DNA of 33,364 bases from an uncultured Candidatus Actinomarina sp. (GTDB lineage Bacteria > Actinomycetota > Acidimicrobiia > Actinomarinales > Actinomarinaceae). The notes beneath the pieces were generated by a model. It searched no databases. It was not told the origin of the DNA and saw nothing but the letters and a program-made list of their open reading frames with translations. Shown here in pieces: positions 1 to 7,994 of this stretch; within the stretch, counting starts at the first letter, position 1; every line of letters starts with the position of its first letter. The translations under genes were made by a program, and so were the position numbers. The stretch lies in assembly GCA_902609285.1 (NCBI GenBank), contig CACLRL010000011.1, positions 1 through 33,364 on the forward strand, written 5' to 3'.

Positions 1-41
1 TTGAGATCAACTTGGTCTACTCCAATTCCATAAATACTCAT
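1..41 (-). CDS. acpS: holo-[acyl-carrier-protein] synthase, N-terminal fragment cut by window edge
   Basis: Only the first 13 codons lie inside the window: ATG at 41-39 reading MSIYGIGVDQVDL. The small-residue/GIGVD pattern followed by a short hydrophobic-acidic stretch matches the start of AcpS, where this aspartate is a magnesium ligand in the enzyme that transfers 4'-phosphopantetheine from CoA to acyl carrier protein. The start is 2 bases after the stop of the upstream biotin carboxylase gene, so it would be co-transcribed with it, which suits a fatty-acid role. The call rests on 13 residues and on context; another short protein cannot be excluded. Confidence 0.6.
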   Translation of the reverse strand, partial: MSIYGIGVDQVDL

Positions 42-43
42 AT

Positions 44-1732
44 CTATCCTATTTCAACCAATATATCGCCCTTATTTACAGGCTGTCCTTTTCTTATATT
101 GAATTCTTTGATAACACCACCAATAGGGGCAGTTACTACATTTTCCATTTTCATAGCTTCAAGAACGAACAATGAATCACCTTTTTTAACCTTTTTACCT
201 TTCTTTGTCATGGTATCCATAATTGTTCCTTGCATATCTGCTTTTATGATTCCAGGATTTCTTATATTTCCAGTAAGATCCATACCGATTTTCTTTGGTC
301 TTTGTGGAGCTAATGATGGACTGTCATTATCGTTAAGAGATATGTTGACCTTGATTGGTCTATCAGTAAATATCTCATCTTCAGAAACATCTTTAATTTT
401 AAAATTTTCTTCCAAAAATTTAACATGAATCTGGCTTTCTTTGAATTCTTTAGTAGATATAACATCGGAAAGGAGAGATATAGTTGTTGGTATCCCTCCA
501 ATTATATATTCATCTAAACATCTTTTACCTTTTGAAATTGCTTCTTCTCTAGAAACTCCCCATACAACTAATTTTGAAATTAAATTGTCATAAAAATGTG
601 ATATTGATGTACCAGTCTTTACCCAACCATCAACTCTTACACCGTTCCCCATAGGTTCTCTATATTCAGTAATGGTTCCTGGAGTTGGCATAAAATTATT
701 GGTCGGATCTTCTGCATTTATTCTAAATTCTATGCTGTGACCCCTAGCTTCAGTTTTGAAATCTTCTAAAGAATTACCAAGCGCCACTTTAATTTGCTCT
801 TTGACCAAATCAATACCATATCTCATTTCTGTAACGGTATGCTCAACTTGTAATCTTGTATTCATTTCTAAAAAATAAAAATTTTCGTCTGTATCAGCTA
901 AAAATTCTACAGTTCCTGCGTTAATATAATTTGATGACTCAGCAATCTTAATCGTTGCTTTTTTTAATTCCTCTCGGCCAAAGTCAGATAACCATATAGG
1001 AGGACTTTCTTCGATAAGTTTTTGATTCCTCCTCTGCAGAGAGCAATCCCTTTCTCCAAAATAGACATGATTTCCATACTTATCACTTAATATTTGTGTC
1101 TCTACATGTCTTGCTAGTTTTATAAATTTTTCGACGTAAATTTGATCTGATCCAAAATATGCTTCACTTTCACGTTTTACAATTTCAAAATTTTCATTTA
1201 ATTCTTTTTCATTACTGACAATTCTTAACCCCTTTCCACCGCCTCCGTGAGCAGCTTTCAGAGCAACTGGATAGCCAAAACTATTTGCGTCTTTCAAGGC
1301 TTCTCTTTTTGTTCGTGATGGTTTCAATTGTCCTGGAACTGGCATTAACCCAACCTTTGAGATTAATTTTCTAGATTCTATTTTGTCTCCCATTGATTTT
1401 ATTGTTTCAGGGTTGGGTCCAATCCAAATCACATCTTTCTTTTGAACTGCTTTTGCAAAATCTGCATTTTCTGCCAAAAAGCCATATCCTGGATGGACCA
1501 TATCTGCTTTTGTTTCTACAACAGCCTTAATTAAATTTTTTAAGTTCCTATAACTATCAGCAGGAAGTGATCCGCCTAAATAAAATGATTCATCAGCTCG
1601 CTTTACATGCAAAGAGTCACTATCAATATCTGAATAAACAGCGATTGCATGCATGTCCATTTCTTTTACTGATCGGATTATTCTTAGTGCAATTTCACCA
1701 CGATTAGCAATTAGTACTCTTTTTTTTGTCAT
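44..1732 (-). CDS. accA3: acyl-CoA carboxylase alpha subunit (biotin carboxylase + biotinyl carrier domain)
   Basis: 562 residues. The N-terminal biotin carboxylase domain begins at KKRVLIANRGEIALRI. The ATP-grasp region shows the glycine loop AAHGGGGKG, then the ERDCSLQRR and EMNTRLQVEHTVTE motifs that hold bicarbonate and biotin. The C-terminus is a biotinyl domain with EAMKMEN; the biotin-accepting lysine is about residue 528. Fusion of carboxylase and carrier in one chain is the actinobacterial AccA3/AccA1 design. It would carboxylate biotin for transfer to acetyl- or propionyl-CoA by the carboxyltransferase encoded just upstream. It follows bioY by 7 bases on the same strand, and no clear ribosome site precedes its ATG. 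The choice between acetyl- and propionyl-CoA is not decidable here; the symbol is by analogy. Confidence 0.93.
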   Translation of the reverse strand: MTKKRVLIANRGEIALRIIRSVKEMDMHAIAVYSDIDSDSLHVKRADESFYLGGSLPADSYRNLKNLIKAVVETKADMVHPGYGFLAENADFAKAVQKKDVIWIGPNPETIKSMGDKIESRKLISKVGLMPVPGQLKPSRTKREALKDANSFGYPVALKAAHGGGGKGLRIVSNEKELNENFEIVKRESEAYFGSDQIYVEKFIKLARHVETQILSDKYGNHVYFGERDCSLQRRNQKLIEESPPIWLSDFGREELKKATIKIAESSNYINAGTVEFLADTDENFYFLEMNTRLQVEHTVTEMRYGIDLVKEQIKVALGNSLEDFKTEARGHSIEFRINAEDPTNNFMPTPGTITEYREPMGNGVRVDGWVKTGTSISHFYDNLISKLVVWGVSREEAISKGKRCLDEYIIGGIPTTISLLSDVISTKEFKESQIHVKFLEENFKIKDVSEDEIFTDRPIKVNISLNDNDSPSLAPQRPKKIGMDLTGNIRNPGIIKADMQGTIMDTMTKKGKKVKKGDSLFVLEAMKMENVVTAPIGGVIKEFNIRKGQPVNKGDILVEIG

Positions 1733-1739
1733 AAATAAT

Positions 1740-2279
1740 TTATTTTAATTTTTGTGCAATTCCTATTGCTAGACTTGCTTTAATCAGATCTCCAATAATA
1801 AATGGATAAACACCAATTCCAATTGCTTCAATTGGCGATATATTTAAAGTAATCATTAAACCAATTACACCGCACGTATATATTGCAAATGTGCCTGTTG
1901 CTATACCTATTGTTGGTTTTTGTGACATATTTCCTATTATTTGGGCAGCAATAAAGAAACCGATAATGTAACCAATTGTTGGACTTTTTAAAATAGCTAA
2001 TCCAGCAACACTTCCTGAGAAAAAAGGAAAACCTACAAGACCTGTAAATAAATAAAAAATCATACTTAATGAACCAAATTTACTTCCAAGAAGCAAGCCT
2101 GACAAAATAACTACAAATGTCTGAGCTGTTATTGGAACAGGGGTAAATGGAAGTTCAAATCTTATTTGTGCACTTAAAGCAGTTAATATTGCAAAGCCAA
2201 AAGATAATGATAGGTTCCTAAGCAAAGAGCCTTTTTCAACCCAAGCAATAGATATATTTTTAGAGGGGAATGTTTCCAT
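1740..2279 (-). CDS. bioY: BioY-family biotin transporter (ECF S component)
   Basis: 179 residues, about six hydrophobic segments. The stretch RFELPFTPVPITAQTFVVIL followed by SGLLLGSKFGSLSMIFYLFTG is characteristic of BioY: the PFTPVPIT-TF motif, then a glycine-rich helix. BioY binds biotin in the membrane and either works alone or with a shared ECF ATPase/T module, which is not in this window. The ATG overlaps the end of the accD5-like gene by 20 bases and has a good site, AGGAG, 6 bases upstream, so translation is probably coupled. Its place between two carboxylase subunits ties biotin import to its main user. No biotin synthesis gene is seen here, so dependence on external biotin is possible but unproven. 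Confidence 0.9.
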   Translation of the reverse strand: METFPSKNISIAWVEKGSLLRNLSLSFGFAILTALSAQIRFELPFTPVPITAQTFVVILSGLLLGSKFGSLSMIFYLFTGLVGFPFFSGSVAGLAILKSPTIGYIIGFFIAAQIIGNMSQKPTIGIATGTFAIYTCGVIGLMITLNISPIEAIGIGVYPFIIGDLIKASLAIGIAQKLK

Positions 2280-3747
2280 GTTTATCTCCTATGTTTGTTT
2301 TATTAACTAGTTCTTTGAATGCTTCACTAACAACTTTTCTTGTTTCATTAGGTTTTATTATTTTATCTACTAATCCTAGTTTTGCTGCAATGTCAGGATT
2401 ACTAAATTTATCATTATATTTATCAACAAATTTCTTCTTAAGCTCTTCAGGATTATCACTGTCTTTTAATTCTTTTCTATGAATGACATCTACAGCACCC
2501 TCGGCACCCATTACTGCAATTTCTGCAGTGGGCCATGCAAAAAGTTTATCTGCCCCTAAACCCATTGAATCCATAACAATGTAAGCACCTCCATATGCTT
2601 TACGAATAACTACACAAACTCTTGGAACAGTGGCTTCTGAATAAGCATAAAGAAGTTTTGCCCCACTTCTGATGATTCCTCCATGTTCTTGTTCAACACC
2701 GGGCAAGAATCCTGGTACATCAACGAGTGTTAAAAGAGGAATATTAAATGCATCGCAGAATCTAACAAATCTTGAGGCCTTTATAGATGAATTGATATCT
2801 AATACTCCTGCAAGCTCCATTGGTTGATTTGCAATGACTCCTATAGTATTTCCATTTATTCTTACAAACGAAGTAATGATATTTAATGCATAGTTTGCAT
2901 GAACTGGATACTGCTCTCCATCATCAACAATAGAGTTAATTACTTCATTCATATCGTACGGTTGGTTTCTTTGTTCTGGAATTAAGGTTTCCAGAGAATC
3001 CACATTTCTCAATGGGTCATCTTCAGTTATAAAAGCTGGGGGCTTTTGGTCTGATGACTGTGGAAAAAAACTAAGAAGATATCTCACTTCTTCAAAAGCT
3101 TGTACTTCTGTCTCACATACCTGGTGACTTACTCCTGATTGAGTTCCATGCGCTTCGACACCACCAAGTTCTTCATAACTTACTTCTTCTCCAGTCACCG
3201 TTTTAACAACATTAGGACCAGTTACGTAAAGTTGTCCTATATCTTTTACCTGAAAGATAAAATCCGTTAAGGCCGGACTGTAAACAGCTCCGCCTGCTGA
3301 CGGACCTACAATTACAGATATTTGAGGAATTTTTCCAGATGCTTCGACATTTTTTCTGAAAATCTGAGCATATCCATACAGAGAAGAAATGCCTTCTTGA
3401 ATTCTTGCACCTCCTGAATCTTTGATTCCAATTACTGGAGCTTTCGCTTCAAGAGCTAAATCCATTATTCTAAGAATTTTCTTTGCAACTATTTCTCCAA
3501 GACTTCCACCCATTACAGAAAAGTCCTCGGAGAAAACAAAAACGGGTCTTCCATGGATCGTTCCAGATCCTGTTACTACCGCTTCACCATCAGGATTTTC
3601 TTCTGATACGACATTTTCATCAATTTCAGAAAAGGAATCTTCATCTAAAAGAAGGTGAATCCTCTCGTATGCTGTTAATTTACCTTTAGGATGCTGAATT
3701 TTTTTTGCTTTTTCATTACGTAAACTAGCTAAATTTTCTTCCGACAT
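2260..3747 (-). CDS. accD5: acyl-CoA carboxylase carboxyltransferase beta subunit (AccD5/PccB type)
   Basis: 495 residues from the ATG at 3747 (MSEENLASLRNEKAKKI). The open frame extends 21 codons upstream to a GTG at 3810, but that stretch (LLLYIYIGQIYRL...) is not family-like, so the inner ATG is preferred. Two crotonase-like carboxyltransferase halves are visible. The first carries KDSGGARIQEG and GPSAGGAVYSPALTDF. The second carries DVPGFLPGVEQEHGGIIR and KAYGGAYIVMDS, which form the two oxyanion holes. Length fits propionyl/acetyl-CoA carboxylase beta chains (about 500-550). It transfers the carboxyl group from biotin on the alpha subunit to acyl-CoA. First gene of the minus-strand carboxylase/bioY run, divergent from birA. 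Confidence 0.93.
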   Translation of the reverse strand: MSEENLASLRNEKAKKIQHPKGKLTAYERIHLLLDEDSFSEIDENVVSEENPDGEAVVTGSGTIHGRPVFVFSEDFSVMGGSLGEIVAKKILRIMDLALEAKAPVIGIKDSGGARIQEGISSLYGYAQIFRKNVEASGKIPQISVIVGPSAGGAVYSPALTDFIFQVKDIGQLYVTGPNVVKTVTGEEVSYEELGGVEAHGTQSGVSHQVCETEVQAFEEVRYLLSFFPQSSDQKPPAFITEDDPLRNVDSLETLIPEQRNQPYDMNEVINSIVDDGEQYPVHANYALNIITSFVRINGNTIGVIANQPMELAGVLDINSSIKASRFVRFCDAFNIPLLTLVDVPGFLPGVEQEHGGIIRSGAKLLYAYSEATVPRVCVVIRKAYGGAYIVMDSMGLGADKLFAWPTAEIAVMGAEGAVDVIHRKELKDSDNPEELKKKFVDKYNDKFSNPDIAAKLGLVDKIIKPNETRKVVSEAFKELVNKTNIGDKHGNIPL

Positions 3748-3811
3748 GCCCAACTTTCTTATTATTATTAACCTATATATTTGACCTATGTATATGTAAA
3801 GAAGTAACACT
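3748..3811. promoter_or_regulatory. divergent intergenic region between accD5-like and birA
   Basis: 64 bases separate the two divergent starts, so both promoters must lie here or inside the neighbouring genes. The region is A/T-rich and contains TTGACC (3781-3786) on the plus strand. On the minus strand a TTTACA box lies 17 bases from TATAGG, a partial match to a vegetative promoter. No SD is visible before birA, whose ATG could be leaderless. There is no convincing BirA-type operator, and the BirA here lacks a DNA-binding domain. Confidence 0.3.
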
Positions 3812-4468
3812 ATGAAGTCTATTTTTTTTGATGAAATTGCAAATACTCAAGATTATGCAATTAAAGAGTTTAAAGCAGAACCTTTGCTAATTGTCAGTAA
3901 AGCTCAAACTGCAGGTCGCGGTACAAATAAAAATAAATGGGAAAATGCAGATCAAAGCTTAGCTACCTCGCTAGTTTTTAACAAAAAGATTGTTAATTTT
4001 AAAAAGACTCTGATCCCATTATTAGCTGGTTATTCATTTGTTTCTTTGCACCAAATTAAAGACCTGAAATTAAAATGGCCAAACGATATAACTTTAAATG
4101 AAGAAAAGGTCGGAGGAGTTCTCGTAGAAGAAGATAATGATTTGATTTGTATAGGTTTAGGAATTAACTACTTTTGGAGTAATCCTCTCATTCCAGGTGC
4201 AGGAGGGTTGTATAAAGAAAAACAAGATGATCATCAAATATTTTACGACGCTGAAGTATGGGCAAAAAAAGTAATGCAGTTTATAACAAAAGAAGACTTC
4301 AGTCTCGAGGATTACAAATTAAAACTTACTACTTTAGGAAAAGTTGTTGAATACCCTGATGGAAGGGGTTGGGCTAGAGATATAAACAGTGATGGTTCAT
4401 TGAAAATAGAAACGCCTACAGGTGAATTATTAAATCTAACCTCACCCTTAATAAGCGAGATAATATAG
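3812..4468 (+). CDS. birA: biotin--[acetyl-CoA-carboxylase] ligase, monofunctional
   Basis: 218 residues. Residues 35-40 (GRGTNK) form the biotinyl-AMP binding loop, KWPND (88-92) and KVGG (99-102, with the catalytic lysine) follow, and a small C-terminal SH3-like part ends the protein. There is no N-terminal winged helix, so this is the ligase-only form and cannot repress a biotin operon. It joins biotin to the lysine of the EAMKMEN motif in the adjacent carboxylase. Divergent placement next to accD5, bioY and accA3 completes a biotin uptake-attachment-use block. The loop lacks one arginine of the common GRGRRG form but fits shorter ligases. Confidence 0.92.
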   Translation: MKSIFFDEIANTQDYAIKEFKAEPLLIVSKAQTAGRGTNKNKWENADQSLATSLVFNKKIVNFKKTLIPLLAGYSFVSLHQIKDLKLKWPNDITLNEEKVGGVLVEEDNDLICIGLGINYFWSNPLIPGAGGLYKEKQDDHQIFYDAEVWAKKVMQFITKEDFSLEDYKLKLTTLGKVVEYPDGRGWARDINSDGSLKIETPTGELLNLTSPLISEII

Positions 4469-4493
4469 TTATCATTAATTCTTGAGAGGTTTT

Positions 4494-6587
4494 ATGAAAC
4501 AATTAGTTGTTGAAAAAAATAATCCTGAACCAATTTTGTGGGAGACTTCGATTCCAAAGCCCGGTCCAGGAGAGATATTAATTCAAAATTATTATTCAGT
4601 CGTTTCAACGGGTACTGAAATTTCAACAATTGAATCTGCTAACAAGTCTGTATCTGAAAAAATGCAAAATTCTTCAAACATTGAAAAAGGTCTTGAGCTT
4701 CTTGAAAATGAGGGAGTGAGGGCGGTTTGGAATGCTGTATTTCCAAAAAACATTCTCCCAATTCAGCTTGGATATAGTTCTTGTGGAAAAATCATAGAGA
4801 TAGGTAAAGATGTAAAAAATTTTCACATTGGAGACATGGTTGTATCTAACGGCAGCCACGCAGAATTTGTTGTAGTAAATCAAAATTTATGCTCAAGAAT
4901 ACCATCTGAAACAAACGAAAAAGAAGCAGCCTACACAGTTTTAGGAAGTATAGCTTTGCATGGATTACGCTTATCCGAAACCTCATTAGGTTCTACAGTT
5001 GTAGTTGTAGGTTTGGGTATTGTGGGTCAATTAGTTTGCAGATTAGGCGAAGCACAAGGATCAGAAGTTTTTGGTATCGATCCTGATGAAATGAGGAGAG
5101 CGGATAATCAAAATTATTATGCTTCAATTGATGATTTGCCTATAAATGAAGCGGATGCTGTAATAATTACTGCTGCTTCTGAGAGCAATGAACCAATTGA
5201 GGCTGCAACAAAAATTGCTAGGAATAAGGCAAAAATTGTTGTTGTGGGTGATATTCCGTTGAATATTTCACGTAACGAGTTTTATTATAAAGAACTAGAG
5301 CTTGTTGTCTCAAAGTCTTATGGACCTGGAAGATATGACAAGCAGTACGAGGTTCTTGGTAATGATTATCCAATAGAGTATGTGAGGTGGACAGAAAATA
5401 GAAATTTTGAAGCTTTTTTGAAACTTTTATCTCAAAAACAAATCAGTATTAAAGATTTAATAACTAAAGAGGTTGAATTTACTGAATCTCCTGATATTTA
5501 CAATTCATTTAGTTCTGAAGAAAAACCTTTATCAATTCTTCTTAGATATGACTTAAAAACTGAACCAAAGATTCAATTTGAGAAAAATGAAATTATTTTC
5601 GAAAATAACAAAAAAATTAAAGTTGGTGTAATCGGTGCAGGAAATTTTGCTTCCTCAACAATAATTCCTATTTTGAAAGAATTAAAAAGATCGTGTCAGA
5701 TATTAGGGGTTGCATCTTCTGGAGGATTGAGCTCTGAGGCACTAGCAAAAAACTTTAAAATTAAAAATAAATATCAAACAGAAGATGAAATATTTGAATC
5801 GGATGAAATAGATGCTGTATTTGTTTTAACCCAACACTTTAATCATGCTGAACTAGTGATTAGAGGAATAAATTCTGGTAAAGCTGTTTATGTTGAAAAA
5901 CCACTTGCTATAAATGTTGACTCAATAACTAAAATTGAAGAGGCCATGTACAATGCAGAAGATCCCAAGATTTTCCTTGGATTTAATAGAAGATTTAGTA
6001 ATGCCTCCATGTTTATAAAAGAAAAACTCAATGCTTCGCCAGCTAATGCACTAAATTTTAGGTTCAGTGTTCCAAAACTTGAAAGAGATCACTGGACAAA
6101 TATAAAGGAAATTGGAGGGGGAAGAATAGTAGGTGAAGCAATTCATGCTATTGATCTTGGAACATATTTCTTTGATTCCCTGCCACAGAGCATATCTTCA
6201 TATTCTCCAATTGATAAAGAATCTGATGAGGCTCTTGACAATCAAGTCTTCATCAATATAAATTATGCAGATGGTTCACATGCTGCTATACAATATTTTT
6301 CTGACACTAATAACAAATTATCAAAAGAAAGGTTGGAGATTCATGGAAGTGACAATTCGTTTATAGTTGAAGATTTCAAACTTTTAAGATATTTAATTGG
6401 CTCAGATGACAAGAGTAAAGTATTTTCAGATGGAAAAGGTCATAAACAAGCTATTGAAACTTTTTTAAGTTATGTTAAAAATGAAGCCCCTAATCCTTTT
6501 ACCTGGCTTGAAATAAAGTCAGTATCTCTTGCTGGTATATATGCACAAAATTATATGAATTCAGGTTCTCAAAAAAGTATTTTTTAA
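4494..6587 (+). CDS. bi-domain oxidoreductase: zinc-type dehydrogenase fused to Gfo/Idh/MocA dehydrogenase
   Basis: 697 residues from the ATG at 4494, preceded by GAGAGG 4 bases upstream; a TTG 4 codons earlier would bury that site. Residues 1 to about 345 resemble medium-chain (zinc-type) dehydrogenases: a GroES-like start, STGTE, then a nucleotide-binding fold with GLGIVGQ. From about residue 375 a second Rossmann fold begins (KVGVIGAGNFA), followed by VEKPLA, the EKP motif of the Gfo/Idh/MocA family that oxidises or reduces sugars and sugar-like compounds. Fusions of this type are known from polysaccharide gene clusters. No glycosyltransferase is nearby, so the substrate is unknown. It starts 25 bases after birA and may share its transcript. 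Confidence 0.85.
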   Translation: MKQLVVEKNNPEPILWETSIPKPGPGEILIQNYYSVVSTGTEISTIESANKSVSEKMQNSSNIEKGLELLENEGVRAVWNAVFPKNILPIQLGYSSCGKIIEIGKDVKNFHIGDMVVSNGSHAEFVVVNQNLCSRIPSETNEKEAAYTVLGSIALHGLRLSETSLGSTVVVVGLGIVGQLVCRLGEAQGSEVFGIDPDEMRRADNQNYYASIDDLPINEADAVIITAASESNEPIEAATKIARNKAKIVVVGDIPLNISRNEFYYKELELVVSKSYGPGRYDKQYEVLGNDYPIEYVRWTENRNFEAFLKLLSQKQISIKDLITKEVEFTESPDIYNSFSSEEKPLSILLRYDLKTEPKIQFEKNEIIFENNKKIKVGVIGAGNFASSTIIPILKELKRSCQILGVASSGGLSSEALAKNFKIKNKYQTEDEIFESDEIDAVFVLTQHFNHAELVIRGINSGKAVYVEKPLAINVDSITKIEEAMYNAEDPKIFLGFNRRFSNASMFIKEKLNASPANALNFRFSVPKLERDHWTNIKEIGGGRIVGEAIHAIDLGTYFFDSLPQSISSYSPIDKESDEALDNQVFININYADGSHAAIQYFSDTNNKLSKERLEIHGSDNSFIVEDFKLLRYLIGSDDKSKVFSDGKGHKQAIETFLSYVKNEAPNPFTWLEIKSVSLAGIYAQNYMNSGSQKSIF

Positions 6588-6658
6588 AAAAAATCACACT
6601 AAAAAAATAACAACGTTACTGTTACTGTGTCGTAAAGATAGTTAAAAAAAGGAAGCAA

Positions 6659-6856
6659 ATGCCAAAGGGTAAAGTTAAATGGTTTAACAAAACTAAAGGT
6701 TATGGTTTTATTGAACCTGAAGAAGGCGATAAAGATGTCTTCGTACATATTTCAGCAGTAAAAGATTCAGGAATGGAAGATCTTGATGAAGGTCAGGAAC
6801 TTGAATTTGAAATTGTTGAAAATAACGGTAAAAGTTCAGCAGAAAATCTAAAGTAG
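6659..6856 (+). CDS. csp: cold-shock protein, CspA family
   Basis: 65 residues, one cold-shock domain. [18 protein letters not shown] contains the first RNA-binding motif (KGYGFI), and VFVHIS is the second. The length is that of a standard CspA-type RNA chaperone that melts secondary structure in mRNA. GGAAG lies 4 bases before the ATG. The 71-base leader is A-rich and has a short direct repeat, GTTACTGTTACTG (about 6615-6627), but no clear promoter or long folded leader. The gene faces tRNA-Arg, which begins 8 bases downstream on the other strand. Confidence 0.95.
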   Translation: MPKGKVKWFNKTKGYGFIEPEEGDKDVFVHISAVKDSGMEDLDEGQELEFEIVENNGKSSAENLK

Positions 6857-6864
6857 CTTTCTTG

Positions 6865-6937
6865 CGGCCACGGCAGGATTCGAACCTGCGACACCAGGTT
6901 TAGGAAACCTGTGCTCTATCCCCTGAGCTACGCGGCC
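6865..6937 (-). tRNA. tRNA-Arg (anticodon CCT)
   Basis: Read on the minus strand, the acceptor GGCCGCG pairs with CGTGGCC (one G-U). The D arm is followed by the anticodon stem CAGGT/ACCTG around loop TTCCTAA, giving anticodon CCT for AGG codons. The T arm contains GGTTCGAATCC. The 3' end reads GCCG then CAA, so the CCA tail is not encoded. Span 73 nt. It lies between the convergent csp gene and the divergent ABC exporter. Confidence 0.95.
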
Positions 6938-6965
6938 ATTAATAGCAGACTTAAGTATTATTTCA

Positions 6966-6996
6966 TATAATGAATTCTATGAAAGTTAAAAGTTGA
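6966..6996 (+). promoter_or_regulatory. -10 box with leaderless mini-ORF overlapping the exporter start
   Basis: TATAAT at 6966-6971 is followed 7 bases later by ATG (6979). That ATG opens a five-codon frame (MKVKS) ending in TGA at 6994-6996, which overlaps the TTG start of the ABC ATPase at 6993 as TTGA. No SD precedes the TTG, so the arrangement could couple translation of the ATPase to the mini-ORF. TTTCAT/ATGAAA arms (6961-6966 and 6979-6984) flank the -10. No good -35 is seen. The promoter reading is inference. Confidence 0.4.
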
Positions 6997-7994
6997 AAGC
7001 TGTCGAAGTTAATAATCTTCATAAAATTTTTACTTCAAAAAAAGAATCAGTAGAAGCTGTCAATGGCGTCTCGTTTGCAGTCGAACAAGGTGAGGTATTT
7101 AGTATTCTAGGTCCAAATGGTGCTGGAAAAAGTACAACAATTTTGATGCTTACAACTTTATTGGGTATCAGTAAAGGGACTGCTTCAATTATGGGTTTAG
7201 ATGTTGAGAATCAAGATAAGGAAGTAAGAACGAAGATAGGTGTAGCTTTACAAGATACTGGCATTGATTTATTACTAACAGCAAGAGAATTACTTTATAC
7301 CACTGGAAGGCTTTGGGGTCTGAACAAACAAGAATCAAATACAAGAACTGAAGAGCTTCTTCAATTAGTAGGATTAACAGAATCAGCAGATAGAAGAGTC
7401 AAAACATACTCTGGGGGAATGAAAAGAAGACTCGATTTAGGTCTTAGTCTTGTTAATGAACCTGAAGTATTATTTTTAGACGAACCTACAACAGGTCTTG
7501 ATCCAGCATCAAGAAGAGTAATTTGGGATGAAATTAAAAGACTAAACAATAATGGAGTCACCGTCATCCTAACAACACAATATCTTGAAGAGGCCGATGA
7601 ACTTTCCGATAGGTTATTGATAATAGACAAAGGTGTAGTTGCCACAGAGGGAACATCTGATGAGCTGAAAGCAAGTGTAGGTGGTGACGTCGTAACTTTT
7701 GATTTCGAAAAAGAAGAAAACGTGGAAGTGGCACAAAGATTAATTGATAATGCAAATGTTAATCAGAAGCAGCTTCGTATAACTGTTGAGAATGGGGCAG
7801 AGCATATCCCAATATTTATGAAAACATTTACAGAAAATAATTTAATTGTTAAATCTGTTTCAGCTAGTAAGCCAACTTTGGACGATGTTTTTCTAAAAGT
7901 CACAGGATTCAGGATGGAAAATGATAATCAATCAGAGAACAAACAAAGTAAAAAATCTAATTATGAAAAAAGAGGAAGGAGGATTAGAAGATAA
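6993..7994 (+). CDS. ABC-2 type exporter ATP-binding protein (DrrA-like)
   Basis: 333 residues. Walker A GPNGAGKST (40-48), signature SGGMKRR (140-146) and Walker B FLDEPTTGLD (161-170) are all intact. A C-terminal extension (about 225-300) matches the DUF4162-like tail of the daunorubicin-resistance (DrrA) type of ABC ATPases, and a basic Lys/Arg-rich end follows. The start is a TTG at 6993; the upstream ATG at 6979 is in another frame and ends after five codons. It powers the permease encoded immediately downstream, where TAA and the next ATG are adjacent. The exported compound (drug, lipid or polymer) cannot be read from the sequence. Confidence 0.9.
   Translation: MKAVEVNNLHKIFTSKKESVEAVNGVSFAVEQGEVFSILGPNGAGKSTTILMLTTLLGISKGTASIMGLDVENQDKEVRTKIGVALQDTGIDLLLTARELLYTTGRLWGLNKQESNTRTEELLQLVGLTESADRRVKTYSGGMKRRLDLGLSLVNEPEVLFLDEPTTGLDPASRRVIWDEIKRLNNNGVTVILTTQYLEEADELSDRLLIIDKGVVATEGTSDELKASVGGDVVTFDFEKEENVEVAQRLIDNANVNQKQLRITVENGAEHIPIFMKTFTENNLIVKSVSASKPTLDDVFLKVTGFRMENDNQSENKQSKKSNYEKRGRRIRR

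Noticed and set aside
12-428. 138-codon plus-strand frame over the biotin carboxylase gene
   Set aside because: Antisense shadow of a well-conserved gene; composition mirrors the minus-strand codons and no ribosome site is present.
3748-3810. 21-codon upstream extension of accD5 from a GTG
   Set aside because: The residues are hydrophobic and unlike the family N-terminus, and the extension would occupy the whole divergent promoter region up to birA.
6615-6627. GTTACTGTTACTG as a csp promoter element
   Set aside because: No -10 box at suitable spacing; probably a chance direct repeat.
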